Assembly: GCF_051251085.1 (NCBI RefSeq)
Contig: NZ_JBPCZH010000005.1
Coordinates: forward strand, 174,356-238,355
Source: Cernens ardua
GTDB lineage: Bacteria > Pseudomonadota > Gammaproteobacteria > Pseudomonadales > Halomonadaceae
DNA: 64,000 nt
Reading direction: 5' to 3'
Shown here: piece by piece, positions 36,173 to 45,681 of the stretch
How the letters are laid out: each line of letters starts with the position of its first letter
Numbering within the stretch: the first letter of the stretch is position 1
Program-made: the position numbers and the translations under genes
The notes under the pieces: generated by a model
The model's database searches: none
Seen by the model: only the letters and a program-made list of their open reading frames with translations
Told to the model about the DNA's origin: nothing

Positions 36173-37126
36173 ATGGCAAGTCAGAACGAACTCTCTTCGG
36201 ATCATATGCTGGAAAGTTTCAAAGCGTTCCTTATGTCGTTTCAGGACAGGCTTTGCGATGCCCTTGCAGCTGAAGAGCCTTGCGCCGAATTCTTCGAAGA
36301 AGCATGGAAACGTGAATTGGGTGGCGGTGGCCGTACCCGAGTGATTGCCGATGGCGATGTGCTGGAAAAAGGGGGAGTGAATTTCTCCCATGTGCATGGC
36401 GGGGAGTTGCCTCCGTCAGCCAGTGCTGTCAGGCCTGAGCTGGCAGGTAGAAGTTTTACAGCCATGGGGGTTTCCTGGGTCATTCATCCGCGTAATCCCT
36501 ATGTGCCTACCAGCCACGGAAATGTACGGTTTTTCATCGCCAATAAAGAAGGCGAACCCCCGGTATGGTGGTTCGGCGGCGGGATTGATCTGACCCCTTA
36601 TTATCCCTTCCATGAAGATGTCATTCACTGGCATGAGACGGCGCGTGATGCGTGTGATGCGTTCAATAAAGATTTCTATCCACGTTTTAAATCCTGGTGT
36701 GACGATTACTTCATGATTAAACACCGCAACGAGACCAGAGGCGTTGGTGGACTCTTTTTTGATGATCTGAACGAGCCTGATTTTGATACTTGCTTCGCCT
36801 TTATGCAGTCAGTTGCCAATGCCTACCCCGATGCTTTTCTCCCTATTCTTCGGAAACGCAAGGACACGCCTTTTGGAGAACGTGAACGTACGTTCCAGGC
36901 TCATCGTCGGGGCCGCTATGTGGAGTTCAATCTGGTTTATGACCGCGGTACGCTTTTCGGGTTGCAAAGTGGGGGCAGAACCGAATCTATCCTGATGTCC
37001 ATGCCCCCCATGGCGCAATGGTCTTATCAATATCAGGTGGAAGATGGCTCCGCTGAGGCTGAGCTTTATGAGTATCTTAAGCCGCATGATTGGTTAGGCG
37101 GCAAACAACCTTTACATAACACTTGA
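36173..37126 (+). CDS. hemF: Coproporphyrinogen III oxidase, oxygen-dependent
   Basis: Converts coproporphyrinogen III to protoporphyrinogen IX in haem synthesis, using O2. It has 317 residues from ATG 36173, chosen because AGGACTC sits 5-11 nt upstream; 36134 is an alternative. Motifs: GVNFSHVHGGELP, WFGGGIDLTPYYPFHEDV, KHRNETRGVGGLFFDD, and YVEFNLVYDRGTLFGLQSGG near the end. Upstream of aroE as in Pseudomonas, with a DinB-like gene inserted opposite. Confidence 0.97.
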   Translation: MASQNELSSDHMLESFKAFLMSFQDRLCDALAAEEPCAEFFEEAWKRELGGGGRTRVIADGDVLEKGGVNFSHVHGGELPPSASAVRPELAGRSFTAMGVSWVIHPRNPYVPTSHGNVRFFIANKEGEPPVWWFGGGIDLTPYYPFHEDVIHWHETARDACDAFNKDFYPRFKSWCDDYFMIKHRNETRGVGGLFFDDLNEPDFDTCFAFMQSVANAYPDAFLPILRKRKDTPFGERERTFQAHRRGRYVEFNLVYDRGTLFGLQSGGRTESILMSMPPMAQWSYQYQVEDGSAEAELYEYLKPHDWLGGKQPLHNT

Positions 37127-37150
37127 TGGGTTGATACAGGGTGATTGTGC

Positions 37151-37636
37151 TTATGCTGTTTGCTGATAAGCGATAAAATCGATTACCGGCTTGGGCTGGC
37201 CGAGCCAATCAATTGAATAGGCGATAGTGGCCCGTTCCTGTATACCGTAATTGATGACCTGTGTAATCAAATCACTTTTGGTGAGGGTATAACGCAGTTT
37301 GTCACAGCTCACTACGGTAACCGTCTCTTCAAGTGATTCATCGGTGATGTCAGCCACTAGTGCTTGCCATTGCCGTGATTCCTCCCGTAATGATCGAGCC
37401 AATTGATCCCGACCCCTGATAGGTGGCTCTTCATGAAGGCTGCTATCGCCAAGAAAATTCAGCCGCCACTGGCGCTCTTGTTGAAGCCCCGCGTTTAGTG
37501 CGCCGTGTATGCTGCCGCCTGTGAGTCCCAAGTCCCGATGATAATCATTTTCGTTGATATCCATACACGCTCCCAATACGGATTGTGTAGCCCAGTCATG
37601 ATAATCCATGAGCGTTCGAAGATAGTCAGCGAGCAT
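37151..37636 (-). CDS. DinB-fold protein lacking its metal ligands
   Basis: A 161-residue four-helix-bundle protein of the DinB/YfiT-like family, recognised by the N-terminal LADYLRTLMDYHDWAT, the central IHGALNAGLQQERQW and the C-terminal VINYGIQERATIAY. In the family these carry three His metal ligands (LNHxxxxxxxxW and NHxxxH). Here the equivalents appear to be Ala49, Tyr131 and Glu135, so the usual divalent metal site should not form. Function is unknown; it may be a pseudo-enzyme. It lies between hemF and aroE, opposite in direction. Confidence 0.75.
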   Translation of the reverse strand: MLADYLRTLMDYHDWATQSVLGACMDINENDYHRDLGLTGGSIHGALNAGLQQERQWRLNFLGDSSLHEEPPIRGRDQLARSLREESRQWQALVADITDESLEETVTVVSCDKLRYTLTKSDLITQVINYGIQERATIAYSIDWLGQPKPVIDFIAYQQTA

Positions 37637-38060
37637 AAGTGGAATCGTTTCCTTGCGTGTCGGTGTTATGAATAGTTATGGATTTTTCGTGAGTACGAGT
37701 ACACATTGTTATTCTTGAGTGAAGTATTTACTTTACTGCATACCAGCGCGCGCGGCTATATTTACCTATGAAATCCGGTGATTATCAATGTCTAAAACTA
37801 TTACCGCCAGCGTCATCCCTGTTTTAGCCGACTTTATTTGATCAATAGTCCTTGCCAGGGATTATCCGGGGAGTACTGTCACATGTTGACTGATTGATAT
37901 GCCTTGAGTTCTTCATGAAACAAGGTTCATGAGGCAATAGTGTGCGCCGTATCAATTATCTGTCGAAAATCCATTCGTCGGGATGACGAGTCGAATGAAA
38001 AATGGGTATGCTGCTCGTTATCCATGGGTAATATTCCCTCTACAGAAAACAGGAATAGAA
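37637..38060. other. Region between DinB-fold gene and aroE
   Basis: About 420 bp holding divergent promoters; an in-frame extension of aroE reaches back to 37983 but is not conserved. I see no repeat or clear operator. Confidence 0.4.
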
Positions 38061-38882
38061 GTGACTTCCCTTTATTGTGTTTTTGGTCATCCGATTGGGC
38101 ATTCACGCTCACCTTTTATCCATCAGGCATTCGCAAAATCGCTGGGAATTGATCTGCGCTATGAAAAATGCGAAGTGCCCCTCGACCAGTTTGCAGATTA
38201 CATTGCATCCTTCCGGGCTGAAGGGGGGAAAGGCGCCAATATTACCGTGCCTTTCAAGCAGGAAGCCCTCACCTTGGCTCAACATGTGACGCCACGTGCC
38301 CAAATGGCAGGCGCTGTGAATACACTGCTTTTCAAGGATTCAGGTGAGGTTGTAGGTGACAACACGGATGGTGCCGGCCTGCTGAATGATTTACGCCGTT
38401 TGGGTGTCAACCTTAAAGAGGCTCGGATTGCCATTTTGGGGGCCGGTGGTGCTGTGCGTGGTGTGATTGGCCCTTTGCTGGATGCCGAGCCAAACAGCAT
38501 CACGATTGCGAACCGTACCCTTTCACGTGCGCAATCCCTGATCGGCGACTGGGCCGGTGAGGCAAGGCTTTCAGCGGCGTCGCCGGATCAGCTTACAGGT
38601 GAGTTTGACCTGATCATTAATGGCACCAGTGCCAGCCTGAATCATGAGCTTCCGGCGACAGGGGGTGCGAAACTGAAGGGTAATGGTTGGGCTTATGACA
38701 TGGTGTATGCGGCTGAGCCCACGCCTTTCATGCAATGGGCATTATCACAAGGCGCTCATGCGGCTGATGGTCTGGGTATGCTGGTTGAGCAGGCTGCCGA
38801 GTCCTTCACGTTGTGGGAGGGGAGCAGGCCCGCAGTAGAGCCCGTACTTGAAGCACTAAGAGCGGATATTCGTGCGTCATGA
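38061..38882 (+). CDS. aroE: Shikimate dehydrogenase
   Basis: NADP-dependent reduction of 3-dehydroshikimate in aromatic amino acid synthesis. From GTG 38061 it has 273 residues, the usual size, beginning TSLYCVFGHPIGHSRSPFIH, the substrate-binding motif with Ser residues. The catalytic Lys is in ANITVPFKQEA, the Rossmann loop is ILGAGGAVRGV and the cofactor motif is ANRTLSRA. AGGAATAGA precedes the GTG. ATG starts at 37983 or 37998 would add a leader with no counterpart. Confidence 0.93.
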   Translation: MTSLYCVFGHPIGHSRSPFIHQAFAKSLGIDLRYEKCEVPLDQFADYIASFRAEGGKGANITVPFKQEALTLAQHVTPRAQMAGAVNTLLFKDSGEVVGDNTDGAGLLNDLRRLGVNLKEARIAILGAGGAVRGVIGPLLDAEPNSITIANRTLSRAQSLIGDWAGEARLSAASPDQLTGEFDLIINGTSASLNHELPATGGAKLKGNGWAYDMVYAAEPTPFMQWALSQGAHAADGLGMLVEQAAESFTLWEGSRPAVEPVLEALRADIRAS

Positions 38883-39018
38883 GTGGCTCGTTCATGAATG
38901 GCAGTTCATGAGTACGAAAGGCGGTTCTTGTTTTCGTGTATATTGCCTGTTGTAAAAGTGAGCTCCCATTGTGAATGTCACACTCAAGGAAAATAAGTCA
39001 ATTAATAGCAGATGATGG

Positions 39019-39879
39019 ATGTCAGGAATGGATGAAGTATTAAGTGCGCGTTTACTCGGTTTACTGGAGCGTATAGAGCCGCTACTCCCTCCCAAGCCCG
39101 TTGAGATCGACTGGACCACTACAGTGGCAGCCCTTTGGGAGCGTCATCCCCTCACGGGGGGACAACTGATCCCGGTCGCGATGCGTGATGATGTACGCCT
39201 GGCTGATTTGGTGGGGATCGAGCGTCAGAAAAAGGAAATTGTAGAAAATACGCGTGCTTTCCTGAATCGTCGTCCTGCCAACCATACGTTATTGTGGGGG
39301 GCTCGTGGCACAGGCAAGTCCTCCATCATTCGCGCACTGTTGAATGAAATGAAAGATGACGGCTTGCGTCTGATCCAGGTGGACCGCTATGACCTGATTG
39401 GTTTGCCCGGTTTGGTTGCTCGTTTACGCGATTTGCCGCAACGCTTTATTGTGTATTGTGATGATCTCTCTTTTGAAGGCAGCGATGATGCATACAAGGC
39501 GTTGAAAAGCGTGTTGGATGGCACGCTCACGGGGCCACCCGAAAACGTACTGATTTACGCGACATCCAACCGACGCCACCTCTTGCCGGAGGCCTCTTCA
39601 GATAACAATGATACCCATATCGTGGATGGCGAGCTTCACCATGGTGATGCTGTAGAGGAAAAAATTTCCTTGTCAGATCGTTTCGGCTTGTGGCTTGCCT
39701 TCCATGCCTTCAATCAGGAAACCTTCATTGCAGCGTGCGAGCATTGGGTGAAGGATCTAGGCGGTGAGTGGAATGAGGAGGCGCGTGCTCAGGCGCTCCA
39801 GTATGGGCTGCTGCGCGGTGTGCGAAGTGGACGTGCGGCGTGGCAATTCGCCTGCAAGTGGGTGGGCACTGAAGCGTAG
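39019..39879 (+). CDS. DUF815-type AAA ATPase
   Basis: A 286-residue P-loop ATPase. Walker A is WGARGTGKSSII (about 95-106) and Walker B is FIVYCDDLSFEG, followed by YATSNRRHL (sensor 1). ERQKKEIVENTRAFL and the LTGPPENVLIYATSN segment are typical of the DUF815 family (Pseudomonas/E. coli-type ATPases of unknown function). C-terminal region contains SDRFGLWLAFHAF. No membrane segment. Cellular role unknown; the gene stands alone. Confidence 0.88.
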   Translation: MSGMDEVLSARLLGLLERIEPLLPPKPVEIDWTTTVAALWERHPLTGGQLIPVAMRDDVRLADLVGIERQKKEIVENTRAFLNRRPANHTLLWGARGTGKSSIIRALLNEMKDDGLRLIQVDRYDLIGLPGLVARLRDLPQRFIVYCDDLSFEGSDDAYKALKSVLDGTLTGPPENVLIYATSNRRHLLPEASSDNNDTHIVDGELHHGDAVEEKISLSDRFGLWLAFHAFNQETFIAACEHWVKDLGGEWNEEARAQALQYGLLRGVRSGRAAWQFACKWVGTEA

Positions 39880-39902
39880 TCGACCATTATCCCGTAAGTA
39901 CC

Positions 39903-39945
39903 CTTGAAGCATCACATCCTGACGCTGATGATATGATGCTTCAAG
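39903..39945. terminator. Hairpin between convergent DUF815 gene and der
   Basis: CTTGAAGCATCA (39903-39914) pairs with TGATGCTTCAAG (39934-39945), 12 bp perfect with a 19-nt loop, between the two stop codons. No T tract on either strand; likely a 3' end hairpin for one or both transcripts. Confidence 0.5.
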
Positions 39946-39955
39946 CTAGGCGTGC

Positions 39956-41362
39956 TTAACGCTTGTTACGGCGCGCTTCACGCGTTCGAGAGAGCTGGCG
40001 CGCCTTGGCTTTCTCTTTGTCCGTGGCATCGCCATGCTTGTCGTAAGGGTTATCACCGCTGCGGAATTCGAAACGAATCGGCGTGCCGCGTACTTTTAGC
40101 ACCTTGCGAAACGTATTGGTCAGATAGCGTTTGTAAGCTTCAGGCAACTGATTGATCTGATTGCCATGAACAACGATGATCGGTGGATTGTTTCCGCCCT
40201 GATGCGCCATTTTCAAGCGAATACGGCGACCATTGACCATTGGGGGCTGGTGTTCGGCAGCGGCGTCCTTCAACAGATTGGTCAGGCGGTTGGTGCTCCA
40301 GCGGGCAGTTGCGCTCTCGTACGCCCGTTCGATGGATGGGTATAGATCACCCACCGCTGTACCATGGAGAGCTGAAATAAAGTGCATGTCTGCATAATCA
40401 GCAAAGCCAAGACGACGCTTGATTTCGGAACGCATCTTTTCCTTTGCTTCCGATTCCAGACCATCCCACTTATTGACCGCAATCACCAGAGCCCGCCCCG
40501 TATTCAGGACGTAGTCCAACAGATGGAGGTCCTGTTCCACTAGCCCGGTACGTGCATCCAGCACCATAATCGCGACATTACAGGATTTAATGGCATCCAG
40601 TGTCTTGATGATCGAAAACTTCTCGGCTACTTCGTGGACATTCTTTCTACGGCGAACACCCGCGGTATCTACAAGAACGTAGGGATGCCCATTACGTTCG
40701 TAAGGAATCTCGATGGCATCTCGCGTTGTACCTGCCTGATCGAATACCACGACGCGCTCTTCGCCAAGCAATCGGTTGACCAGCGTGGATTTCCCAACAT
40801 TTGGACGACCCACAACACCAATACGAATACCGCGGTCATCCAGCTCCGGATGAATATCGCTTTCCTCGGGTTCAGGGAAGGGTTCCAACACCAGACTGAT
40901 CAACTGCGTGACGTTTCGACCATGTGCCGCCGCAATAGGTAAGGGTTCTCCCATCCCGAGGGAGTAGAAATCAACGGTGGCTGTTTCTTCCGGCAACCCA
41001 TCGGTCTTGTTGACGACCAGCCAGGTTTTTTTCTGGTTAACACGCAGATGGCGCGCAATTGCCTCATCGGTAGGTGTTAACCCTGCGCGGGCATCAACGA
41101 CGAAAAAGACGATATCTGCCTCATCAATGGCAAGCAGGGACTGTTCAGCCATGGCGGCATCAATACCCAGCTCATCACCGCTGATACCGCCGGTATCGAT
41201 GACGGTAAAAGGCTTTTCACCCAATGTGCCATTACCGTACTGACGGTCACGTGTCAGCCCCGGAAAGTCGGCAACAATGGCATCGCGAGAACGGGTCAGG
41301 CGATTAAAGAGGGTCGACTTGCCGACATTGGGTCGGCCAACTAGGGCTATAACGGGATTCAT
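39956..41362 (-). CDS. der: GTPase Der (EngA)
   Basis: Essential double-domain GTPase in 50S ribosome assembly, 468 residues. The first G domain has G1 GRPNVGKSTL (8-17) and G3 DTGG; the second has GRPNVGKSTL near 184 and DTAGVRRRKN. The C-terminal KH-like domain contains KMAHQGGNNPPIIVVHGNQ, followed by a basic tail. In relatives der directly follows bamB; here 581 bp separate them. Confidence 0.97.
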   Translation of the reverse strand: MNPVIALVGRPNVGKSTLFNRLTRSRDAIVADFPGLTRDRQYGNGTLGEKPFTVIDTGGISGDELGIDAAMAEQSLLAIDEADIVFFVVDARAGLTPTDEAIARHLRVNQKKTWLVVNKTDGLPEETATVDFYSLGMGEPLPIAAAHGRNVTQLISLVLEPFPEPEESDIHPELDDRGIRIGVVGRPNVGKSTLVNRLLGEERVVVFDQAGTTRDAIEIPYERNGHPYVLVDTAGVRRRKNVHEVAEKFSIIKTLDAIKSCNVAIMVLDARTGLVEQDLHLLDYVLNTGRALVIAVNKWDGLESEAKEKMRSEIKRRLGFADYADMHFISALHGTAVGDLYPSIERAYESATARWSTNRLTNLLKDAAAEHQPPMVNGRRIRLKMAHQGGNNPPIIVVHGNQINQLPEAYKRYLTNTFRKVLKVRGTPIRFEFRSGDNPYDKHGDATDKEKAKARQLSRTREARRNKR

Positions 41363-41943
41363 GTCGATGAGACTCGGGAGATGAGCATTCAGCGCAAGCT
41401 GAATGGATAAAGCTGAATGCCCAGCAGATACTATTCTGTTGAGCGGATATTATTTGGATGTGAAAGGCGCACTGGGTGACGTCGAGCATCAGGCGCGTGA
41501 CCTTGAACATCACGTACAGTATAGCGAAATTTTATCGCCTCATCTACTCGAAGGGGTGCCGGACCAAATAGCATGTCTACTCGCAGGGCGGGTGTCATTA
41601 AAACAAGCTTGTCTTTCTACAAACCTTCCTACAAACCTTTTTATAAATAATTGGATATGCAGGATAGAAGAACAAGAGAAGGATCGACACGATGCCATAA
41701 GTTGAGACGGAAGCGGATACGGGAAGCTACCTGGCTATCATCGATACTGCGAGCAATGAACGTATTGCTCTTCACTCCTGTAGTCCTGCAAAAAAGGGAG
41801 GGCTGAAGACCACTGGATAGCCAAAACGCTCTGATTATCCAACTTCCCATACGAAACGCCCTGACCACCAAAGGCAATCAGGGCGTTTTTGAGTTTACCG
41901 TCCCGTTCGAGGATGAGGGCAACGTAACTCCTGTGAGATGATG
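41363..41943. other. Unusually long gap between bamB and der
   Basis: 581 bp between genes that usually touch. It must contain a der promoter. No credible ORF: frames of 100 and 78 codons lack ribosome-binding sites and family likeness. It holds a plus-strand terminator (41854-41890) that no annotated plus-strand gene uses. Confidence 0.5.
41854..41890 (+). terminator. Terminator hairpin with strong plus-strand T tract
   Basis: AAACGCCCTGA (41854-41864) pairs with TCAGGGCGTTT (41878-41888), continuing TTTTT on the plus strand. On the minus strand only three Ts follow, so a role in ending bamB (stop at 41944) is possible but weaker. The better orientation points to an unrecognised plus-strand transcript. 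Confidence 0.75.
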
Positions 41944-43107
41944 TTATTCACCACTCAGGCTGTAACCGACCAGTTTGCCTGCATTGGTCAATACAAACAT
42001 CTGATTGCCAGAGGCAACAATGGGGGCCTGAATGCCGGCATTCAGATCATCACGGCCATCAAGTTTGCCGGTGGTCGCATCCAATAGATGCACATAGCCC
42101 TGATAATCACCGAAGGCGAGTTGTCCATCCACGAAAGTAGGTGCAGTCAGAGCACGGCCTTCGAGCGCTGTTTGTACCCACAGTTGATTGCCTGTACTGG
42201 CATCAAAAGCATGTACGTGATTCAGAGCATCAACTGTGTACAACGTGCTTCCCTGCAACAGAGGTGTGTGATAACCCGATTCGGATTTACTCCACATTTG
42301 TTGCCCGGAGTGAACATTGACGGCCACCAGTTCGCCCTGGAATCCATTTACGAAAAGGCTGCCATCGGGCGTAATGATAGGTTGCCCAACGATGTCTCCC
42401 ATTTGCTGAGTGTCGTTGGTACCCCGTGGAACTGAAACGCGCATGCTCCACAGCATATTACCCGAGCTATTGTCGAACAGCGCAATCTGACCGTCGGCAA
42501 AGCCCGCAAAGGTCACAGGATCGATGGTTCGCGGTGTCCCTGGATAGCGTAGCGTCAATGGCGGCTGATTACCTGCATAGAGCCAGTCGCGGATACCACT
42601 GACTTTATCCAGTGCCACCAGTGTGCCATCAACCGTTTGTACAATAACCTGCTGGCTGTTGGCTTGCGGTGTCGTCAAGAGTTCACTACCCACACTCGTA
42701 CGCCACTCAATGCTGCCATCCGTGATACTCAGGGCCAGCACTTCACCCTTGGCAGTCCCGAGATACAGATTACCGCCGCTTTCCGTAATACCGGTTGAAG
42801 CGGGTACATGCAGGTGTTTCTGCCACTGTATCTTACCGGTTGAGGGGTCAATGGCGCGTACATGACCATGCGCATTTACGGTATAAAGTACACCGTTGGA
42901 AAGCGCGGGTGTCAGCTTGTAGTGTGCATCGTCACGCCCCATGTAGCCAATATTGTCAGCCCACATGGTATGCAATTTAACGGTTTGCTTGATGCTCGTT
43001 AGCGCTTTTGGCGCTGGATTCGGCTTTACTACATCACCACATCCTGCCAACAGGAGTGAGACGGAGAATGCACAGGCCACTGCCCGCATGGGATGACGCA
43101 ATTTCAT
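41944..43107 (-). CDS. bamB: Outer membrane protein assembly factor BamB
   Basis: Lipoprotein subunit of the BAM complex that inserts beta-barrel proteins into the outer membrane. It has 387 residues. The signal peptide ends in lipobox LLLAGC (Cys 23). The rest is an eight-bladed beta-propeller with PQQ-like repeats such as GKIQWQKHLHV, GSIEWRTSVG and GNMLWSMRVS. The start overlaps the yfgM stop by 4 bp. Order hisS-yfgM-bamB is the standard one. Confidence 0.96.
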   Translation of the reverse strand: MKLRHPMRAVACAFSVSLLLAGCGDVVKPNPAPKALTSIKQTVKLHTMWADNIGYMGRDDAHYKLTPALSNGVLYTVNAHGHVRAIDPSTGKIQWQKHLHVPASTGITESGGNLYLGTAKGEVLALSITDGSIEWRTSVGSELLTTPQANSQQVIVQTVDGTLVALDKVSGIRDWLYAGNQPPLTLRYPGTPRTIDPVTFAGFADGQIALFDNSSGNMLWSMRVSVPRGTNDTQQMGDIVGQPIITPDGSLFVNGFQGELVAVNVHSGQQMWSKSESGYHTPLLQGSTLYTVDALNHVHAFDASTGNQLWVQTALEGRALTAPTFVDGQLAFGDYQGYVHLLDATTGKLDGRDDLNAGIQAPIVASGNQMFVLTNAGKLVGYSLSGE

Positions 43108-43766
43108 GAAGCCTCCTGTGGGGCGAGATCATCGAGCTTGAGCTGAATGCCGTAGTTGGGCAGTTTGTATTTCTGCGCATCCTGAAGCGCCTGTTCATAG
43201 GCTTTTCTGGCATCAGGGAATCGTTTCAGGCCGACCAAAGCATCCCCACGCACGCTGTTTAGCAGTACACTCAACGTGTGCGGCACCTCTTTTGGCAGGC
43301 TGGACAGTGCCTGATCATACTGTTTGTTGTTGATCTGAACACGTGCCAGGTCAATATGTGCCAACGTTGTCATGAAGCTATCATGGCTTCTGCTGATCAA
43401 ATCCTGAAGACTCGCGGTCGCGGTACCGTTGTCATTCGCCTGAATGGCAACACGTGCCTCGATTAGACGGGCAAGATCGGCATAGCGGGTATTGCCATAA
43501 TTATTGACCAGCTGATCCGCCAGCTGGTTGACCTGAGCACGTTGCTGGCTATTCAGAACGGTAAAGTTATTGGTCATTTCATCCAGCTGATCATACAACT
43601 GCGATGCCTGGTTGTATTCATAGGCTTTGTGGCGTTGCCATGTATTCCAGCCAAAAAAGGCAGCCATGGCCAGTAGTATGACGACACAGAGGGTCGTGCC
43701 GTAACGCTTCCACCAGTTTTTCAGCGCATCCAGCTGTTCGTCTTCGTCATTGATGTCATGCACCAC
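43104..43766 (-). CDS. yfgM: YfgM-like membrane-anchored TPR protein
   Basis: A 220-residue protein with an N-terminal cytoplasmic stretch (acidic DINDEDEQLDALKNWWK), a single membrane span (TLCVVILLAMAAFFGW, about 25-40) and a periplasmic helical TPR-like domain. YfgM works with PpiD as ancillary subunit of the Sec translocon. The start is GTG (43766 or 43763) after GGAG. It lies between hisS and bamB as in other gammaproteobacteria. Confidence 0.9.
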   Translation of the reverse strand: MVHDINDEDEQLDALKNWWKRYGTTLCVVILLAMAAFFGWNTWQRHKAYEYNQASQLYDQLDEMTNNFTVLNSQQRAQVNQLADQLVNNYGNTRYADLARLIEARVAIQANDNGTATASLQDLISRSHDSFMTTLAHIDLARVQINNKQYDQALSSLPKEVPHTLSVLLNSVRGDALVGLKRFPDARKAYEQALQDAQKYKLPNYGIQLKLDDLAPQEAS

Positions 43767-43872
43767 GCATGTTCTCCTGTTTTAACGCTTCCGGAAAGGG
43801 GCAAGTGTCCGATATTCCGGTATCTTCGTAAACTCGTGACGTCTGCAGGCAAAATCTCGCCCATGGCACCTG

Positions 43873-45150
43873 TCAGCTTACCAGTGACGACAGACGTTCG
43901 GAAAGTTTGGATTGCTCAACGCTTTCCTGTTCCCTGTCTTCGCGTAGGTACTTGATGCCCACCGTTCCCTGAGCACATTCGTCTTCACCCAAGAGCAAGG
44001 CGATACTGGCACCGCTACGATCGGCTTTCTTGATCTGACTCTTGAAGCTGCCACCGCCACAATGCAACTGAATACGTAATTTGGGCAGTTCATCACGCAA
44101 GTGCTCTACTAGTTTCAGCGCCGTTTGTTCGGCGGCATCACCCAATGCAGTTACATAGACGTCGATGGTTTTATGCACCGATTCCGGAATCAGATTCAGC
44201 TCTTCCAGTAACAGTACCAGACGCTCGATGCCCAACCCGAAACCACAGGCGGGGGTCGGTTTGCCGCCCAATTGGCTAATCATTCCGTCATAGCGGCCGC
44301 CGCCACACACTGTGCCCTGACTGCCCAATGCAGTGGTTGTCCACTCGAAAACCGTACGTGAGTAATAATCCAAACCACGTACCAGACGGGTATTGATCAC
44401 ATACTTGATACCGAGTGTATCCAGCGTATTGGTCAGTTTATCGAAATGTTCGCGAGATTCATTATCCAAATGATCCAGCATTCGAGGGGCGCCTGCCAGC
44501 ATATCGGCCATGTCCGGATTTTTCGAGTCCAGTACACGTAATGGGTTCGTGCTCAGGCGCCGAACGGAATCTTCATCCAGTATATCCTTGTGTTCAGTCA
44601 GGTACTGAACAAGGCATTCGCGATACGCTTTGCGAGATTCAGCCGTTCCCAGGGAGTTCAGTTCCAGTGTCACCTGATCATGCAGCCCCAACTCCCTTAA
44701 TAGACGCGCAGAGAGTAGAATAAGTTCGATATCAATATCAGGCCCTTCCATATTGAACGTTTCGACGCTCAATTGATGAAACTGGCGATAACGTCCTTTC
44801 TGAGGGCGTTCATACCGAAACAAAGGCCCTGTTGACCACAGCCTGAGTGATTGGTTATGCGCAAGGTTATGTTCGATGACCGAACGTGCGATACCGGCGG
44901 TGAACTCGGGCCGCATGCTGATGCTTTCACCATTTCGGTCATCAAAGGTGTACATCTCTTTTTCAATAACGTCCGTTGCTTCACCGATGGAACGTTGAAA
45001 AAGGGAGGTATCTTCCAGAATAGGGGTACGAATTTCACGATACCCGTAACGGGATAGAAGTGTTCGTAATGTTGACTCAACGTACTGCCAGGCAGGGGAT
45101 TGCTCCGGCAGCAAATCATTCATGCCTCGTAGGCCCTGTAACTTGCTCAA
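43873..45150 (-). CDS. hisS: Histidyl-tRNA synthetase
   Basis: Class II synthetase that charges tRNA-His. From TTG 45150 it has 425 residues (SKLQGLRGMNDLLPEQSPAW), aligning with other HisS starts; GGAGT lies 6 nt upstream, which decides this rare start codon. Motif 2 is FRYERPQKGRYRQFHQL; the histidine motifs are RLVRGLDYYSRTVFEW and GGRYDGMISQLGG. The C-terminal anticodon domain follows. ispG, normally between rodZ and hisS, is absent. Confidence 0.96.
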   Translation of the reverse strand: MSKLQGLRGMNDLLPEQSPAWQYVESTLRTLLSRYGYREIRTPILEDTSLFQRSIGEATDVIEKEMYTFDDRNGESISMRPEFTAGIARSVIEHNLAHNQSLRLWSTGPLFRYERPQKGRYRQFHQLSVETFNMEGPDIDIELILLSARLLRELGLHDQVTLELNSLGTAESRKAYRECLVQYLTEHKDILDEDSVRRLSTNPLRVLDSKNPDMADMLAGAPRMLDHLDNESREHFDKLTNTLDTLGIKYVINTRLVRGLDYYSRTVFEWTTTALGSQGTVCGGGRYDGMISQLGGKPTPACGFGLGIERLVLLLEELNLIPESVHKTIDVYVTALGDAAEQTALKLVEHLRDELPKLRIQLHCGGGSFKSQIKKADRSGASIALLLGEDECAQGTVGIKYLREDREQESVEQSKLSERLSSLVS

Positions 45151-45162
45151 TGCTGACTCCAA

Positions 45163-45681
45163 ACCCAGGCCAGAAGGCCTGTTTTACTAATATTCTGACG
45201 GTTTATCCGATGATTTCATCATCACTGGTTTCAACGCTGTTTGCTTCTCTATCCGCTGTTCGCCTGTTACCCGATTCTCTATTGCCACGCGGGCTGTCTG
45301 ATGTTGACGAAACAGGCTCCCAACATTTCGAACCTGGCAACCGCTGCGTAAATCAAGGGTGGCTATAATAGAAGCCAATTGAACGATGCGCTTTCAGGTG
45401 CTGCATTGAAACAAGAAACAGCGAAACCACTCACTACGCATGTTGCTTTCAACAATATCCACTACAAACAATATTTACCACCAACAATATTCACCACAAA
45501 CAATATTCATCACAAACAATATTCATCACAAACCATATCTGCCACCCACAATATTCGGCTTGGAAAGGGATTGCCTTATTGTTGCCTGAAATGAGTATTC
45601 CTGGATACAGATGTTATAGCATGCACGAGGCCATTTCAGTTGAATACAGGCTGAACGGTCTCGTGCACGGGTAACAGGATA
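45163..45681. other. Gap between rodZ and hisS where ispG is usually found
   Basis: 519 bp with no gene. It contains a six-copy 16-bp tandem repeat (45453-45548). No trace of IspG sequence could be seen in any frame. Confidence 0.55.
45453..45556. repeat. 16-bp tandem repeat, six copies plus a partial one
   Basis: Units such as CAATATTCATCACAAA follow one another from 45453: two identical (45501-45532), two with one or two changes, two more diverged, then a partial CAATATTC. A frame across them (…HHKQYSSQ…) is only the repeat translated. Confidence 0.92.

Noticed and set aside
41403..41877. Frames of 100 (+) and 78 (-) codons between der and bamB
   Set aside because: No ribosome-binding sites and no recognisable motifs; probably non-coding.
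45453..45556. Possible CRISPR array
   Set aside because: Units are contiguous 16-mers with no spacers and no cas genes nearby; a plain tandem repeat.
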